From Ascaphus truei (lineage: Eukaryota; Chordata; Amphibia; Anura; Ascaphidae): DNA of 64,000 nucleotides. Position numbers and translations under genes: made by a program. Below, in pieces: positions 35,050 through 45,373 of the stretch; within the stretch, counting starts at the first letter, position 1, and every line of letters starts with the position of its first letter. The stretch spans positions 232,696,427 through 232,760,426 of the forward strand of contig CM071568.1 in the NCBI GenBank assembly GCA_036426205.1, written 5' to 3'. The notes under the pieces are model-generated. The model did not search any database. It was not told the DNA's origin and worked only from the letters and a program-made list of their open reading frames with translations.

Positions 35050-35429
35050 TGTATTCCTTGGATGTTGTAAAGGTGTCTCAAGACAAACCTGCCTTGCATA
35101 ACAAAACTATTCATAGGATTCAGAAAGTCTCTTGTTCTCCGCTCCTCAAAACCTACTATCCGTCATTGGATTGTTTTTATGCATTAAGAAAACGTATGTT
35201 GTGCAAGGCAGGCAGCTCTCCAGAAGGTTTAAGACTCATTCTACCAGATCCCATGGCACTTCCTGGGCAGCAAAGATCAAGCATCACCTCTGGAGCTATG
35301 CAGGGGTGGCAATATGGACATCTGTAATACTTTATTAAGTTTATATCATTTGAAGTACAGCCCTCAGCAAGACGCTGCTTTGGCAGTAAAGTACTTCAGA
35401 CTGTTGTCCATACAAAAACTAATGAATGT
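35050..35429 (+). pseudogene. Possible tyrosine-recombinase retroelement (DIRS/Ngaro-like) C-terminal remnant
   Basis: A plus-strand frame ending 35338 contains THSTRSHGTSWAA followed by a Trp/Leu-rich segment. That is the spacing of the HxxR...G.S.A box in DIRS/Ngaro tyrosine recombinases. The next frame reads FGSKVLQTVV near 35380-35405, like the C-terminal FGR.VLQ.V tail of those elements. The catalytic Tyr cannot be placed with confidence, and the reading shifts frame. A GC-rich MITE has inserted immediately after. Confidence 0.5.
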
Positions 35430-35432
35430 ACT

Positions 35433-35751
35433 GCTGCGGCCAAGTTTTATTCGAGCATTTGCCCGTTCTTGGCCGCAGCAGTAGCCTGGGCGCGGCGCCC
35501 GAGGGTGACGGGCGCGCCGCCGAAGCAGCGGAAGCGCGCCCCCGATCGGGGGGCGCTCTCCCTACCGCTGCGGGTCCGCCGGGTCCCCCGGAACCCCCTG
35601 CCTGCCGTCCCCCACTCGCGGTACAACCAGGGCTCCCTCGGAGCCCTGGACGCGCGTGCAGGGGGCACAGGCTCGCCGAAAGATCGCGTGACCGCGCCCG
35701 AGGGGCGGCCACTAGTCAACCGGGAATCTCCCGGCTTGCGGATCTGGCCGC
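35433..35751. mobile_element. GC-rich MITE with ACT duplication
   Basis: The left end is GCTGCGGCCAAG; the right end reversed is GTGCGGCCAGAT. ACT flanks both sides (35430-35432, 35752-35754). The first ~50 bp form a hairpin (CTGCTGCGGCCAAG with CTTGGCCGCAGCAG). The CpG-dense interior yields long open frames in several phases (up to 160 codons), which are not genes. Superfamily unresolved. Confidence 0.6.
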
Positions 35752-35759
35752 ACTGCAAT

Positions 35760-36600
35760 TAGTGTGTCGGCAGTGTATGCAGTATCAGTATATTTGTATA
35801 ACTTATATATGTTCACTCACCCTGTTTGGTACCAACTTTGGGCATGTCCCTTTGGTGCCCACTGCCATGATATGCTCAGGAAAAAAGAAAATGTTCCATA
35901 CATATTAACTTGTATTTATATATTTCAGCTTTGAAATCACGCTGTGTGAGGAGATGGCGAGTCAATATATAGGGGCTTGACAAAGCGGCTCTGAGAAGCG
36001 TGAAACGTTGATGGCTTTTTTGCCCTTTTCTGGTTTACCATGACCATTAAAATAATTTATTTTTTCATGGGAAACACACGCTCCTTTTTTATTTTCCTCT
36101 ATGGACTTTGTTGCAGTGCTCCCATTCTCCCTTTTTTCTCTTGAATCTGTCCTAAGCCAGCTGGAAGGTGGGACTTAACCCTTTGGGTGCCCACTGACAT
36201 GGACATTACTCAGGAAAAGAAAATACAGTAAAATGTGTAAAATTTCTATTTTGGCCTAATACCTTTTTGATGTGGTCGTTTATTGTCCTATTTTTTCCCC
36301 ACGGTTTGCAGCTGGCACACCTTGATAATAAATACAAGATGCAGGAGAGAGCTGTACTATGGGACTTCTAAACAGAATAAGACACAGATCCTTGGAGGGG
36401 GGAGGGGGAGGGGTAGGGGACTGAGCCCTTACCTCTGTATTTCTGCAGCCGCTGCGTTGTGCCCTCTCACCCAGTTCCCATGGAAGGAGTTGGTGCTCCA
36501 TTCCTGAGCTCTCTCTCGTCCCGCAGAGAGTCCGTGTCAGGTTGGCAGATTTCCAGGTGCAAAAAAACGCGTCAGAAAGTCCTCCATCTGCATCCTGAAT
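35760..36600. other. Dispersed repeat debris, no gene
   Basis: It includes a GGCTCTGAGAAGCGTGAAACG segment (about 35982-36008), which resembles a decayed hammerhead core seen elsewhere in the window. Two diverged TTTGG(G/T)GCCCACTGCCATG-type blocks lie at about 35850 and 36184. Confidence 0.35.
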
Positions 36601-36604
36601 AGAG

Positions 36605-36930
36605 AAGGATTACAGCTATCTCTCACTGTGATACATCACAGCTTTTTCTTACTGTGATGGATCACAGCTATGTTGCTGGGATGGTGGGTACCGCTATGTC
36701 TGGGGGTGGTCACAGCTATGTTCTGCTGGATGGTGGGGCACGCTATTCCTTCTGCTGGGATGGGTCACATTATCTCTTACTAGGATGAGTATAGCTATCT
36801 CGTACTGAGGGTATAACAGTAATCTCTTGCTGGGGTTTATAGCTATTTTGTGATGCGTTGGATCACAACTATCTCTGTCTGAGATGAATCACAGTTATCT
36901 TCACTGATAGGTGCAGCTACAGTAACTCTC
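36605..36930. repeat. Degenerate ~30-bp minisatellite
   Basis: Irregular repeats of GATCACAGCTATCTCTTACTGG-like units, about ten copies, with many substitutions. Confidence 0.75.
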
Positions 36931-36954
36931 ACCCTACATTGCTAATGTAAGGAT

Positions 36955-37440
36955 TCTGCTCGATCTGTTCCTGGGTTTTGCTGCCAGTTTGTGTTTTCCA
37001 GGCTGCCTGCCCTTTCTGTTTAATTTAGCATTTTTGTTACTGGCAGCCTGCTATATAAGGCTGCACTTCCTGTGGGAGTCGCCAGCAAAATTCTGTATTT
37101 TTGGCAGCTCCTGTTGGTCTTTGCTGTCGCCTGTTCCTGTTACCTGTTTTGGATTCCCCTGTTACTAACCCCGGACCGTGATCCCGACCTCGCTTCTTTC
37201 TGCCTACCTGACGTTTTGCCTGTTGCTTGAACTTTGCACCACTTCTGCCTGCACTGACCTTTTGCCTGTACCCTGGATTCCGCACAATTGCAGCCAGCCC
37301 TGACCCCTGCTTCCATACTGACTACGGATACTCTTACGGACTCTGTCCCTGGGCTGTGATTGGTTTATTTGCATCCCTACCTCAGCCCTGTGGTCCGCCT
37401 CCTGATTTGAGATGAGCACCGTCACTTTTGCTCGGCAAAA
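36955..37440 (+). mobile_element. Ty3/gypsy LTR/leader block A
   Basis: It contains CTGCCAG...TGTTTTCCAGGCTGCCTG, a TATA box in GGCAGCCTGCTATATAAGGC, and a string of CTGACCTTTTGCCTGTA repeats. It ends near GATTTGAGATGAGCACC. The same block recurs at 39325-39790, about 85-90% identical by eye. Promoter-like TATA spacing and the position before gag suggest the 5' LTR and leader of the gypsy copy that follows. Confidence 0.75.
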
Positions 37441-38240
37441 CATGTACCCCCGCTGAGGTAGCATGAGCCTTATCTCTCCAAGGGGAACTACTTGGAGATC
37501 ATGAGACACGCATCGCCCAAAAAAACAACACTCACTCATTTCTAGCCGACTTCAGACATTATCATCCGTCTGGTAACTTCCCGATGTCCTGCACTGCCAT
37601 TGCGGGCGCGTCTCCAGCACCAGCTCTGTCATCCCCTACACCCGGGAACCACGGATCCCGACACCTCTACATTATGGAAGGGGCCCTATGACATGTAGAG
37701 GATTTTTGAATCGTGTTCGATCCGTTCGAACCCAGCCCTCCATGTTTGCTGACCCATCGATCAAGGTGTAGCTACGTAATGCTCCCGTGTCCTTCTCTTC
37801 TGCTTCGCTCCCTTCAATCCGGCAGGAACCCGCACTGTGGGCTAGTGTGCCATTGAATTCTAAAGCTTTGCTCGGAGACGGGCTGAACATAGTTCTGACT
37901 CTGCTGGCAGCTTTTTTGCAAGGGCTTTATGATGTATTTAAAGGACGAACTGACTTGCCGGGACACCCACTAAAGATCTGGAGGAATTTATTGCTCTCTG
38001 TCATAATTGATCTCCGGATGCAGAATGGCAGATCGAGTGGATCCGCCCTTCAAGAACTCCAATAATTCATCCTGTTCCCCACCTGCAATACTCCTCTTCC
38101 TGCACCTCTTCTGGATGAGAAAAACAATACAATTAGTGACACCAAATTACCTTGAATATGGATTACAATTTGGGCACCAATCTAAAATACATTATGGACT
38201 GAAGAGTGCGGAAAAGCCACCAATTAATAGGGATGGACAA
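37440..38240 (+). pseudogene. Ty3/gypsy gag remnant
   Basis: Plus-strand frames between about 37660 and 38060 resemble a gypsy Gag capsid. The order is a Phe-rich segment, an ALLWASPLWE-like stretch now in pieces (ALWASVPLNSKALLGDG), then an FLQGLYDVF segment. Frames change several times, and no single frame exceeds about 95 codons. It follows LTR block A in the right order. Not functional. Confidence 0.5.
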
Positions 38241-38369
38241 TCTATCTTATGGTAGAGCTAGCAATTGATTTAAATTAACAAAAGAGAAGATAGAAGAAAC
38301 ACAATAATAATAAAAAATTAAATTTTTAATAAATATATATTTTAAACATTATACTCAAGCAGGGCGTCT

Positions 38370-38930
38370 AAGAGGCGTATGATAACTTATCAATTTTTGG
38401 GGCTAAGGAGCTTCAAAAGAACTATTTCATGGCAGGGCATGATAAAGGACTTGGGGCATCCCTCTAGGTTGGAGGAAGAAGATTTCACCAGCAACAAAGA
38501 AAGGGTTCTTTACAGTAAGGGCAGGTTTAATGTGGAATTCATTACCATGGAGGACTGTTATGGCAGATACATAAGATTTGTTCAAAAAAGGTTGGACATC
38601 TTTTTAGATGGGAAAGGATCAGGGATACCAATAAGTATACATGGGAAGGATGTTGAGTCCAGGGATTAATCCGATTGCCAATTCTTGGAATCAGGAAGGA
38701 ATTAATTTTTATCCCTTATGCAAAATCCTTGTGAATGATTGTNNNNNNNNNNNNNNNNNNNNNNNNNNNNGGATGATATGACTCTGGGTTTTTTTGTTTG
38801 CCTTCCTCTGGATCAATGAGTAAGTATAGATATAGGATAAAGTATCTGTTGTCGAAATGTAGCATAGGTTGAACTTGATGGACGTACTGTACGTCTTTTT
38901 TCAACCTCATCTACTATGTAACCTGAGCAA
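38370..38930 (+). repeat. Abundant anuran-type dispersed repeat, 3' end
   Basis: It includes GGGTTCTTTACAGTAAGGGC, GTGGAATTCATTACCATGGA, GGTTGGACATCTTTTTAGAT and the tail AGGTTGAACTTGATGGACGT...TTTTTTCAACCTCATCTACTA. I know this as a common amphibian genomic repeat, probably the 3' end of a LINE, but cannot name the clade. It interrupts the gypsy remnant and contains an assembly gap. Confidence 0.6.
38743..38770. other. Assembly gap (28 N)
   Basis: A run of 28 N bases sits within the dispersed repeat. The true length is unknown. Confidence 1.
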
Positions 38931-38934
38931 GAGA

Positions 38935-39322
38935 GAACTAGGAGACGTGACACGGGGCTGTGTCTGTATTGTGGTCTCAAAGGTCATCTTGCCCGAAATT
39001 GTCCTAAATCAGGGAAACCCCAGTGCCCAGTGAAGATAGAGGAATATTCTCTGGGCATTTCTTCTATTCCTTCTCCATTACAACCAGTCAAGTAACAGCC
39101 TGGGGACAACATAGCCACGAATCTTGTCTTATGAAGCCTTGCACCATTTCTGGGGTTCAACCACCCACAGAGACTTCTTTGTCATGCCTTCCAGTTTTTT
39201 ACCAGGAGTTTGCTGATGCATTCGACAAAAAACAGGCAGAGGAGTTACTGCCACACAGATCTTACATTTGTACCATCGACCTGCTCGCAGGTGCCATCCC
39301 TCCTCTAGGTCGCACTTACCCC
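38935..39322 (+). pseudogene. Ty3/gypsy nucleocapsid and pol start
   Basis: Around 38960-39010 the plus strand encodes CLYCGLKGHLARNCP, a perfect CCHC zinc knuckle (C-x2-C-x4-H-x4-C). From about 39190, FYQEFADAFDKKQAE and LPHRSYICTIDLL match the segment just before the gypsy RT palm (Y.DF.DVF.K..A..LPPHR.YD..I.L). The protease between them is mostly missing (~150 bp remain), so this is an internally deleted element. Coding stops where LTR block B starts. Confidence 0.8.
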
Positions 39323-39324
39323 TG

Positions 39325-39790
39325 GGTTTTGCTGCCAGCTCGTGTTTTCCAGGCTGCCTGCCCTTTCTGTTCAATTTGGCCATTTTGGTTACTGGCAGCC
39401 TGCTATATAAGGCTGCACTTCCTGGTGGGAGTTGCCAAGCAAAGGTATGTGTTTTTGCAGCTCCTGTCGGTCTTTGCTGTCGCCTGTTCCTGTTACCTGT
39501 TTGTATTCCCTGTTGCTGACCCCAGACGATGACTCCGACCTCGCTGCTTTCTGCCTGCTCTGACCTTTTGCCTGGACTTTGCTCCACTGCCGCCTGCCCT
39601 GACCTTTTGCCTGTACCGTGGACTCCACACCATTGCCGCCAGCCCTGACCCCTGCTTCCATACCAACTACGGATACTCTTACTGAACTCTGTCCCTGGGC
39701 TGTAGTCGGTTTATTTGCATCCCTACCTCAGCCCTGCGGGTCCACCTCCTGATTTGAGATGAGCACCAACGCATTTTGCTCGGGTAAACA
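39325..39790 (+). mobile_element. Ty3/gypsy LTR/leader block B
   Basis: Close copy of 36955-37440, with the same CTATATAAGGC TATA box, the CTGACCTTTTGCC repeats, and the GATTTGAGATGAGCACC end. Because it continues past the LTR into leader/ATG sequence, it looks like the 5' end of a second element rather than the 3' LTR of the first. Confidence 0.75.
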
Positions 39791-39884
39791 TGGACCCCGC
39801 TGAGGTAGTGAGTTTGGGAGGCCCCAACCTATATAAAGATCAAAAACTTTGTGCGTTTGGTCTTCACCATAAGGGTGTGTGGAA

Positions 39885-40084
39885 ACACGTCATGACACGA
39901 TCAAAAGAAATCTCTGAGGACCCCAGAAGAGCAGTTCTGGATGCTCATGAGTCTGAAAGGGGTTACAACACCATGTCTAGGGATTTGCGGCTCCACCAAT
40001 TCATTGTCAGACAAATGGAGAAAGTTCAAGACCACAGTAACTCTACCCAGGAGCGGTCATCCTACCAAAATCTCTCCAAATTAC
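39885..40084 (+). pseudogene. Tc1/mariner transposase N-terminal fragment
   Basis: The plus strand encodes RSKEISEDPRRAVLDAHES and YNTMSRDL, followed after a frameshift (39941 onward) by KWRKFKTTVTLPRSG and PTKISP. That is the paired helix-turn-helix and linker of a Tc1 transposase. It stops abruptly where a satellite monomer begins, so it is truncated after the DNA-binding domain and frame-broken. Confidence 0.8.
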
Positions 40085-40608
40085 ATGGGAAATTACATGC
40101 AAATGAGCACACCGTGTCACCTTTTGCCTGAAATCCATTTTTACATGGAACCCATATAAGTTTATGCTCGTTGTTAACACAGCTTTAAAGCACAGCATGG
40201 GAATCCGATGCAAAGCGAGAGAAACCATTCACAGACATGTTTTGACCTTAATGGGTCTCATCAGTGTAAAGTTGGTTGTACTGCTGGCTTTGCAATTTCC
40301 AAGGCTGTAGGATTTAGCAGCACATTTTAAGTTATGTTGGTGAAAAAGGCAAAAAGAAACCTCCACCGTATTGGATATCGCAAATAAAAAGATTACTTGT
40401 GAGCACATTTACATGTCTTAGACAGGTCTGCAACCCTGCCTTTCACCATTATCACCTAGCATACAGTGCTTCCACTGCAGCAACGGATTCTGGGAAATGA
40501 CCACACGGTGTCCCCTTTTGCCTGAAATCCATTTTTACATGGAACCCTTATAAGCTAATGCTCGCTCTTCACACAGCTTTTAAGTACAGCATAGGAATCA
40601 GATGCAAA
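40085..40608 (+). repeat. Two satellite monomers, direct
   Basis: The first starts within TTACATGCAAATGAGCAC, fused to the Tc1 fragment. The second starts at about 40355 (GAAACCTCCACCGTATTGG) and lacks the ATGCAAAT octamer through a ~15-bp deletion (GGGAAATGACCACACGG). Confidence 0.85.
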
Positions 40609-40760
40609 GCCTGCATCTGATTCCCATGCTGTGTGAACAGCGAGCATCAGTTTATAAGGGTTCAATGTAAAAATTGATTTTAGGCAAAACATGACAGTGT
40701 GCTCATTTGCATGTCATTTCCCAGAATCCCTTGCTGCAGTGGAAGCCCTGTATGCTAGGT
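40609..40760 (-). repeat. Inverted satellite monomer, first part
   Basis: It runs head-to-head from the previous monomer: CATCTGATTCCCATGCTG, TAAGGGTTC, GCTCATTTGCATGTCATTTC and CCCTTGCTGCAGTGGAAG are reversed satellite landmarks. It is interrupted by a hAT element and resumes at 41057. Confidence 0.85.
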
Positions 40761-41056
40761 CAGCAGTGTGCAAACTCCCCGCACCTGCGCCCCCCCTACC
40801 TGCTCTACTCCTCCGTCGCGCGTCCCCTCACCGCTAAAGTTGCGTTGAATGACGCTGCGGGATAATGTTACCCGCGGCGTCATTTGACGTCACGTCTCCA
40901 TGGCAACGGGTGCCATTTGACGCCGTGTTGTCATAAAGACGCGTGACTGGAGCCGGGTAAGTAAATTTACAGAGGCCTCGTCCTCTCAGCGCGGGACCTC
41001 TGTAAATACCCCCCCCCCCCAGAAAAGTCTCACGCCGCCCAGTTTGCGCACCGCTG
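40761..41056. mobile_element. Non-autonomous hAT element inserted in the satellite
   Basis: Termini CAGCAGTGTGCAAACT and (reversed) CAGCGGTGCGCAAACT match at all but two positions. Target octamers TGCTAGGT (40753-40760) and TGATAGGT (41057-41064) differ at one base and reproduce the satellite text ATGCTAGGTGATAATGG across the site. The interior is GC-rich and non-coding with a C-run at about 41009. Confidence 0.85.
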
Positions 41057-41185
41057 TGATAGGTGATAATGGTGAAAGGCAGGGTTGCAGACCTGCCTAA
41101 GACGTGAATGTGCTCACAAGTGATATTCTTTATTTGCTATATGCTATAGGGTGAAGGTTTCTTGTTGCCTTTTTCACCCACCATA
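41057..41185 (-). repeat. Inverted satellite monomer, second part
   Basis: Continues GGTGATAATGGTGAAAGGC, GTTGCAGACCTGCCTAAGAC and the TTTTTCACCCACCATAA end. Confidence 0.85.
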
Positions 41186-41188
41186 ACG

Positions 41189-41213
41189 TGTGTGTGTGTG
41201 TGTGTGTGTGTGT
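41189..41213. repeat. GT microsatellite
   Basis: Uninterrupted GTGTGT run directly after the inverted satellite. Confidence 0.95.
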
Positions 41214-41454
41214 ACTGCTGCAATATACAGTCTACTAATTGGTGCAAAGCTAATCACTATTCCTTCTGTTGTCTCATCACTTTTCTATCCTTTTCCTAAT
41301 GTTCACTATTAAGTTATAAGCACTTATTCCCATTATATGTCATTATTTAGTAGCATCTATTACTGCCATGAAGCACTATATATATGTATGTCTTTATTTG
41401 TGTAACATACATACATATATATATATTTTATATATTTTTTTTATATATATATAT

Positions 41455-41486
41455 GTCGCCCTTTGTCAACGTTGACAAAGGGCGAC
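41455..41486. other. 32-bp perfect palindrome
   Basis: GTCGCCCTTTGTCAAC is followed immediately by its exact reverse complement. TA-rich sequence lies to the left. To the right is GGCACGAAACGCGTTCG, which looks like the 3' half of a hammerhead core (GAAA, then CGCG). It is likely a head-to-head junction of retroelement ends. Confidence 0.9.
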
Positions 41487-41543
41487 GGCACGAAACGCGT
41501 TCGAGATTTTTTTCCGTATATATATAGGCTCACTCACTGACAT

Positions 41544-42387
41544 TGTACCCTTTTCAGGGTGCTAGGTCCATGGAGGCTGGGTGTAGCTATGCAGATATAA
41601 TAATAATGGGTGCCAGGAACCTTTATAGTACAAACAAGAGCTTTATTCACAGCCGATCATAATGCTCCACATAGAACAGACAGACATTTCATTCAGACAT
41701 TAACTAGTGTCAAACAATATGATTAACTCCGTGCTTCTTTCCCTGGTAGCTCTCACTACTATGCTGGAGAGGTACTTGTGCTTGTTTCCCTTAATATTGG
41801 TTTGATTGGTAATCTGCTGCATAGCTTCAATAATGCATTCTCAGATGGACCCATGTTGGGACACACACGCTACTGTATTCTCTTGGATCACTGTCCAGTT
41901 TTGGTGCACAGCATTCTTAGTCTACTCTTGTCAAATCGGGAGTTTACTTAGGACCTTCTGGTGGGGCCAATCCGATTATGCACTGGAGCTTCTACTCTGA
42001 GAACTTCTGCTGAGCACATACTCACTCCTCTTCTGGCAAGAGAACAATCTTGGGCCATTACTATGGGCTCTAACTATATAGGGCACATTCCATAACTGAA
42101 AACAATTAAGGGTGACAGGACATTCTTAATACACATACACCTATTTACAGGACTTACAGTGAGGCTTCAGTCTGAACTCTGAGGAACCTGATTCCAGAAC
42201 ATTGAGTAAAGCTATTTATCGACCTATAGTGAATCACTGGTCACAAGGCATACAACGGTTATCCCTTTCTGCATAGTCATCTCTCATCACATGAGGGGGA
42301 GAGGAGTAACCTGAGTGATCCTACACTGTTAACCCATTAAGATTGTTTACCTCTTATAATAACCAGTAGTCTCCACAGGGGGCTACA
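41544..42387 (-). mobile_element. Probable LTR, minus orientation
   Basis: Edges TGTACCCTTTTCAGGG and CAGGGGGCTACA are TG...CA-like, and a reversed poly(A) signal (GAGCTTTATTCAC, about 41641) lies near the left. No target duplication was found, so the limits may be off by a few bases. Short frames inside are not coding. Confidence 0.5.
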
Positions 42388-42389
42388 TA

Positions 42390-43300
42390 TACAACATGTG
42401 GAGAAATACCTGTGCACGCACCCTTTCCCCAAAATGTATATTATTTTGTTTGTTGCTTTGGAGTCTTTAAATAGGTATCTTTGCAACCACATGTGTGTAT
42501 TTTAAAATGTATGTTATAGTTTTACAGAAGAAAAAGAAAAGTGGCCATAATGACAAATAGAGAATCATAGCAACTACAGTAAGTGTGCTCTAATGACTAT
42601 GAGAGGCCCAGCTGGAGCACATGGAGAGATAAACCCATTACTTTTTCTGTGTTGTGTGGTGGGTGCGTCAACTTCTTTTTCCCAAAGAAAAAAATGATGC
42701 TGAGGGTGAAGTTAGAAGCAGAGTTTGGATGTTGTCTGTGGTGCACATATGCAAATGATCTGTAATATTAAACTTCAAGTATGCGTCTTTTTCGTGCAAC
42801 ATACAGTAAATGCGATGTAGTCGGTCAATTTATGTTGAAAAATATATCTTTATACATAGCCCCGAGGGAATCCTATGGACTGGTCTAACAGAAGAGGGAA
42901 ATAATTAAAAACGAGGACATTTTACTTTTATAAAGTATAAGAAAATCATATTTGTGTGTGGGAATCTCAGCCTCTATGATGGCAACTGGGAAAAAAATAT
43001 ATATGTTTTCCTTATTGGTTAATCAGCTTTTATTTCTCACACACTGTTGTCATTACTACTTTGCACTAGGGAAACATACAAGATGTTTGCGCCATTTATC
43101 ATTTTGTAAACAACATATATCGTCTGACGAGTCTACAGATTTTATTTCTAAATGTGTCATTTTTAAGTAAAATTCACCAACATTTTTGCTAACTGTGACA
43201 GTTGTTTCCTATGTGTATATATATGTGTATGTATATGTTGAATCACATATACAGTGTGTGTCTATATATATATATATTTATATATATATTATATATATAA

Positions 43301-43346
<46 letters not shown>

Positions 43347-43650
43347 CTGATATTTGACTATGATGTTCAAAAAAACTACTTACAAAAAAGACATAATTAG
43401 ATAACAACTGCACTTTTAAGAGAATATTTTACACAAGACTCATATTTTATTTGCTAAGTAAACATGCTTAAGATCCTGATATAAATATAAACGCATTTAT
43501 ACATGTTTGGAATGATATAATAAATGTTCGAGATATAATATGAAACAAAAAAAAATTTGACAAAATGCATTGCTGGACCAATGCCTTTGTGGGTACCTTG
43601 AGCAAATTCATTTCATGCATCCATCTTTGGTAGCAACTCTGTAATACCTA
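42390..43650. other. No gene seen; AT-rich with microsatellites
   Basis: Includes a long TATATA tract (43262-43342). No coding motifs. Confidence 0.5.
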
Positions 43651-43659
43651 ATAATGCTG

Positions 43660-44430
43660 TTTCCTGAAATGCCTACAGTTTGTTGCCATGCTTCATGTTC
43701 AGCACACATCCCCTTTCCTAAAAGAAGACAAAATGGTTAAGCACCTATAGATTTTCTTTCAATCATTAAAAAGTGGTGTTTAAAAAATGCGGAAGTCTCT
43801 AAATCTGAGCCTGGAATAAAGGATTATCAAGCAGGTCTGTTATCTTGACTGTTACTTGGGCTATTCCAGATCTAATGGTAATAAAAATATTGCACAGATG
43901 GGACCAAAAACTGACTATAACCTGCTCTATTGTATTTCCAACAATCTCTAATTACATCAACACACTAGAATAAGAGATTTAAAAGGGCAGGTGATGGGAT
44001 AGAAGGGAAACCTGTTTGACTTAAACAGCACAGGATCCCTCACCATCAGGGCTGATGTACATCAGCCTGACAGCTAATTAGAGTAGACATGAATTTTTCC
44101 AATGTAACAGATGTTCGCTAATCAGTCCAGATTTGGAGCCCTTGCGCCAGCAACATTTCATGCACAATTTAACTATCTAAAAGGAATAAACTACTTAATG
44201 CATTGTACTGGAGACACAGCTGTTTCACAATCAGAAAATTTGCTGTCAAAGATGTTCCCTTTAAAACTGACATGTTTTTATATAACTCTGATGGGGTGTT
44301 TATAATGTATTAATAGTTGTCAGCAAGAGCTGCTGTCATCATCAAGAAGTAAAATATTTCTAAAGGTACATTAAAAGAAACAGACTCATTTCTATTCTGA
44401 AATCCATTCAGATAATTTAACTGTGTAGAA
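43660..44430. promoter_or_regulatory. Candidate conserved noncoding stretch
   Basis: About 770 bp of complex, repeat-free, moderately AT-rich sequence is dense in homeobox-like TAATTA/CTAATTAGA words (about 44074). It lacks open frames, TIRs, tandem structure and CpG decay. In a window that is otherwise nearly all repeats, this composition is what developmental enhancers look like. This is judgement from texture only. Confidence 0.25.
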
Positions 44431-44488
44431 TAAAGGATGATTTACAAAGCACAGTTTTTTGTTTTTTTTTTTTAAAGAAAGGGGCTTT

Positions 44489-44515
44489 CTGCTGCTGCTG
44501 CTGCTGCTGCTGCTG
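44489..44515. repeat. CTG trinucleotide repeat, 9 units
   Basis: Nine uninterrupted CTG units after a T-rich tract; non-coding context. Confidence 0.95.
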
Positions 44516-44591
44516 AGAGAGAGCTGCCTCTCCCTGTGCAAATCTCGACATAGATCAAAAGTTTTTAATATAAAATGTAATACTTGTGTAT

Positions 44592-44842
44592 TGTAGCAGG
44601 GTGTCTCCGTAGCAGAACCTCATTCATTTGAGGTCCGGGGACCCCCTGCTTCCCAAGATATAGGCCCCGTTATGGGGTGTTGGTATCTCCTCTGCATTTT
44701 ATTCCCACGGTCACATGATGCTGGACATTTAAATGCATAGGAGATACTGGCACCCCATAATGGGGCATGTATCTCAGGGGTCAGAGGGTTCCTGGACCTC
44801 AAATCAACGTGGTTCTGCTCTGAAGACCCGCTGCTACAATTC
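44592..44842. mobile_element. Fold-back MITE with ~95-bp arms
   Basis: The left end TTGTAGCAGGGTGTCTCCG and the right end (reversed) TTGTAGCAGCGGGTCTTCAG pair, as do the inner blocks CAGAACC.TCATT.ATTTGAG and CTCAAATCAACGTGGTTCTG, then GGTATCTCCT and AGGAGATAC. No coding. Target duplication unclear. Confidence 0.65.
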
Positions 44843-44871
44843 ACTAGTATTGTGATGTTACATTTTCAGGT

Positions 44872-45057
44872 CAGATGGTACAGCTCCAATCTGATTGGAC
44901 GCTGTATCATGTGTCTGCCTCCTTTTTTTGTTGTTGTTAAGGATGTTACGTCATCTCCAAGGGAGGTACGTCACATCCTTCAACCCACATGGGAATATCA
45001 CATGGTATTACAGCCAATGGGATTGAAGACAATCCATTGGTTGCTGTACCATGTGAT
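44872..45057. other. Cluster of three short hairpins with CCAAT boxes
   Basis: Hairpin 1 (44872-44913): GATGGTACAGCTCCAATC pairs with GATTGGACGCTGTATCATG. Hairpin 2 (44939-44980): AAGGATGTTACGTCA pairs with TACGTCACATCCTT. Hairpin 3 (44997-45057): TCACATGGTATTACAGCCAA pairs with TTGGTTGCTGTACCATGTGA. Hairpins 1 and 3 share sequence, so this is one repeated palindromic module. Confidence 0.7.
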
Positions 45058-45373
45058 ACAATGATGAAAACGTTGTATGGTGCTCTAAAGAATACAGCGA
45101 ACACTACACATGTCTTGATTGTAGAAAAGTGGATTAACCCAATAACGGATATAGATATGAAATGTCCAAAAGATGCATGTAAACACTACAATCCCACAAT
45201 GCACGGTAGTAAGGATGTTTGAGTAGTAAGCATCTATAAAGGAACAATCATTATGAATAAAGTCCAGAACTATCCTGGAGAGACTCACATGGGAAGGTGT
45301 CCACAATGAAGAGTGGGTCCTCAGGTGTCCAGGTGTCCACGGGTTAACTGTGCCTCCGCCTGTTGAAGAGCAA

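Noticed and set aside
35419..35908. Overlapping open frames up to 160 codons on both strands
   Set aside because: They arise from the GC-rich MITE, which lacks stop codons by composition; no domain and no conservation of frame.
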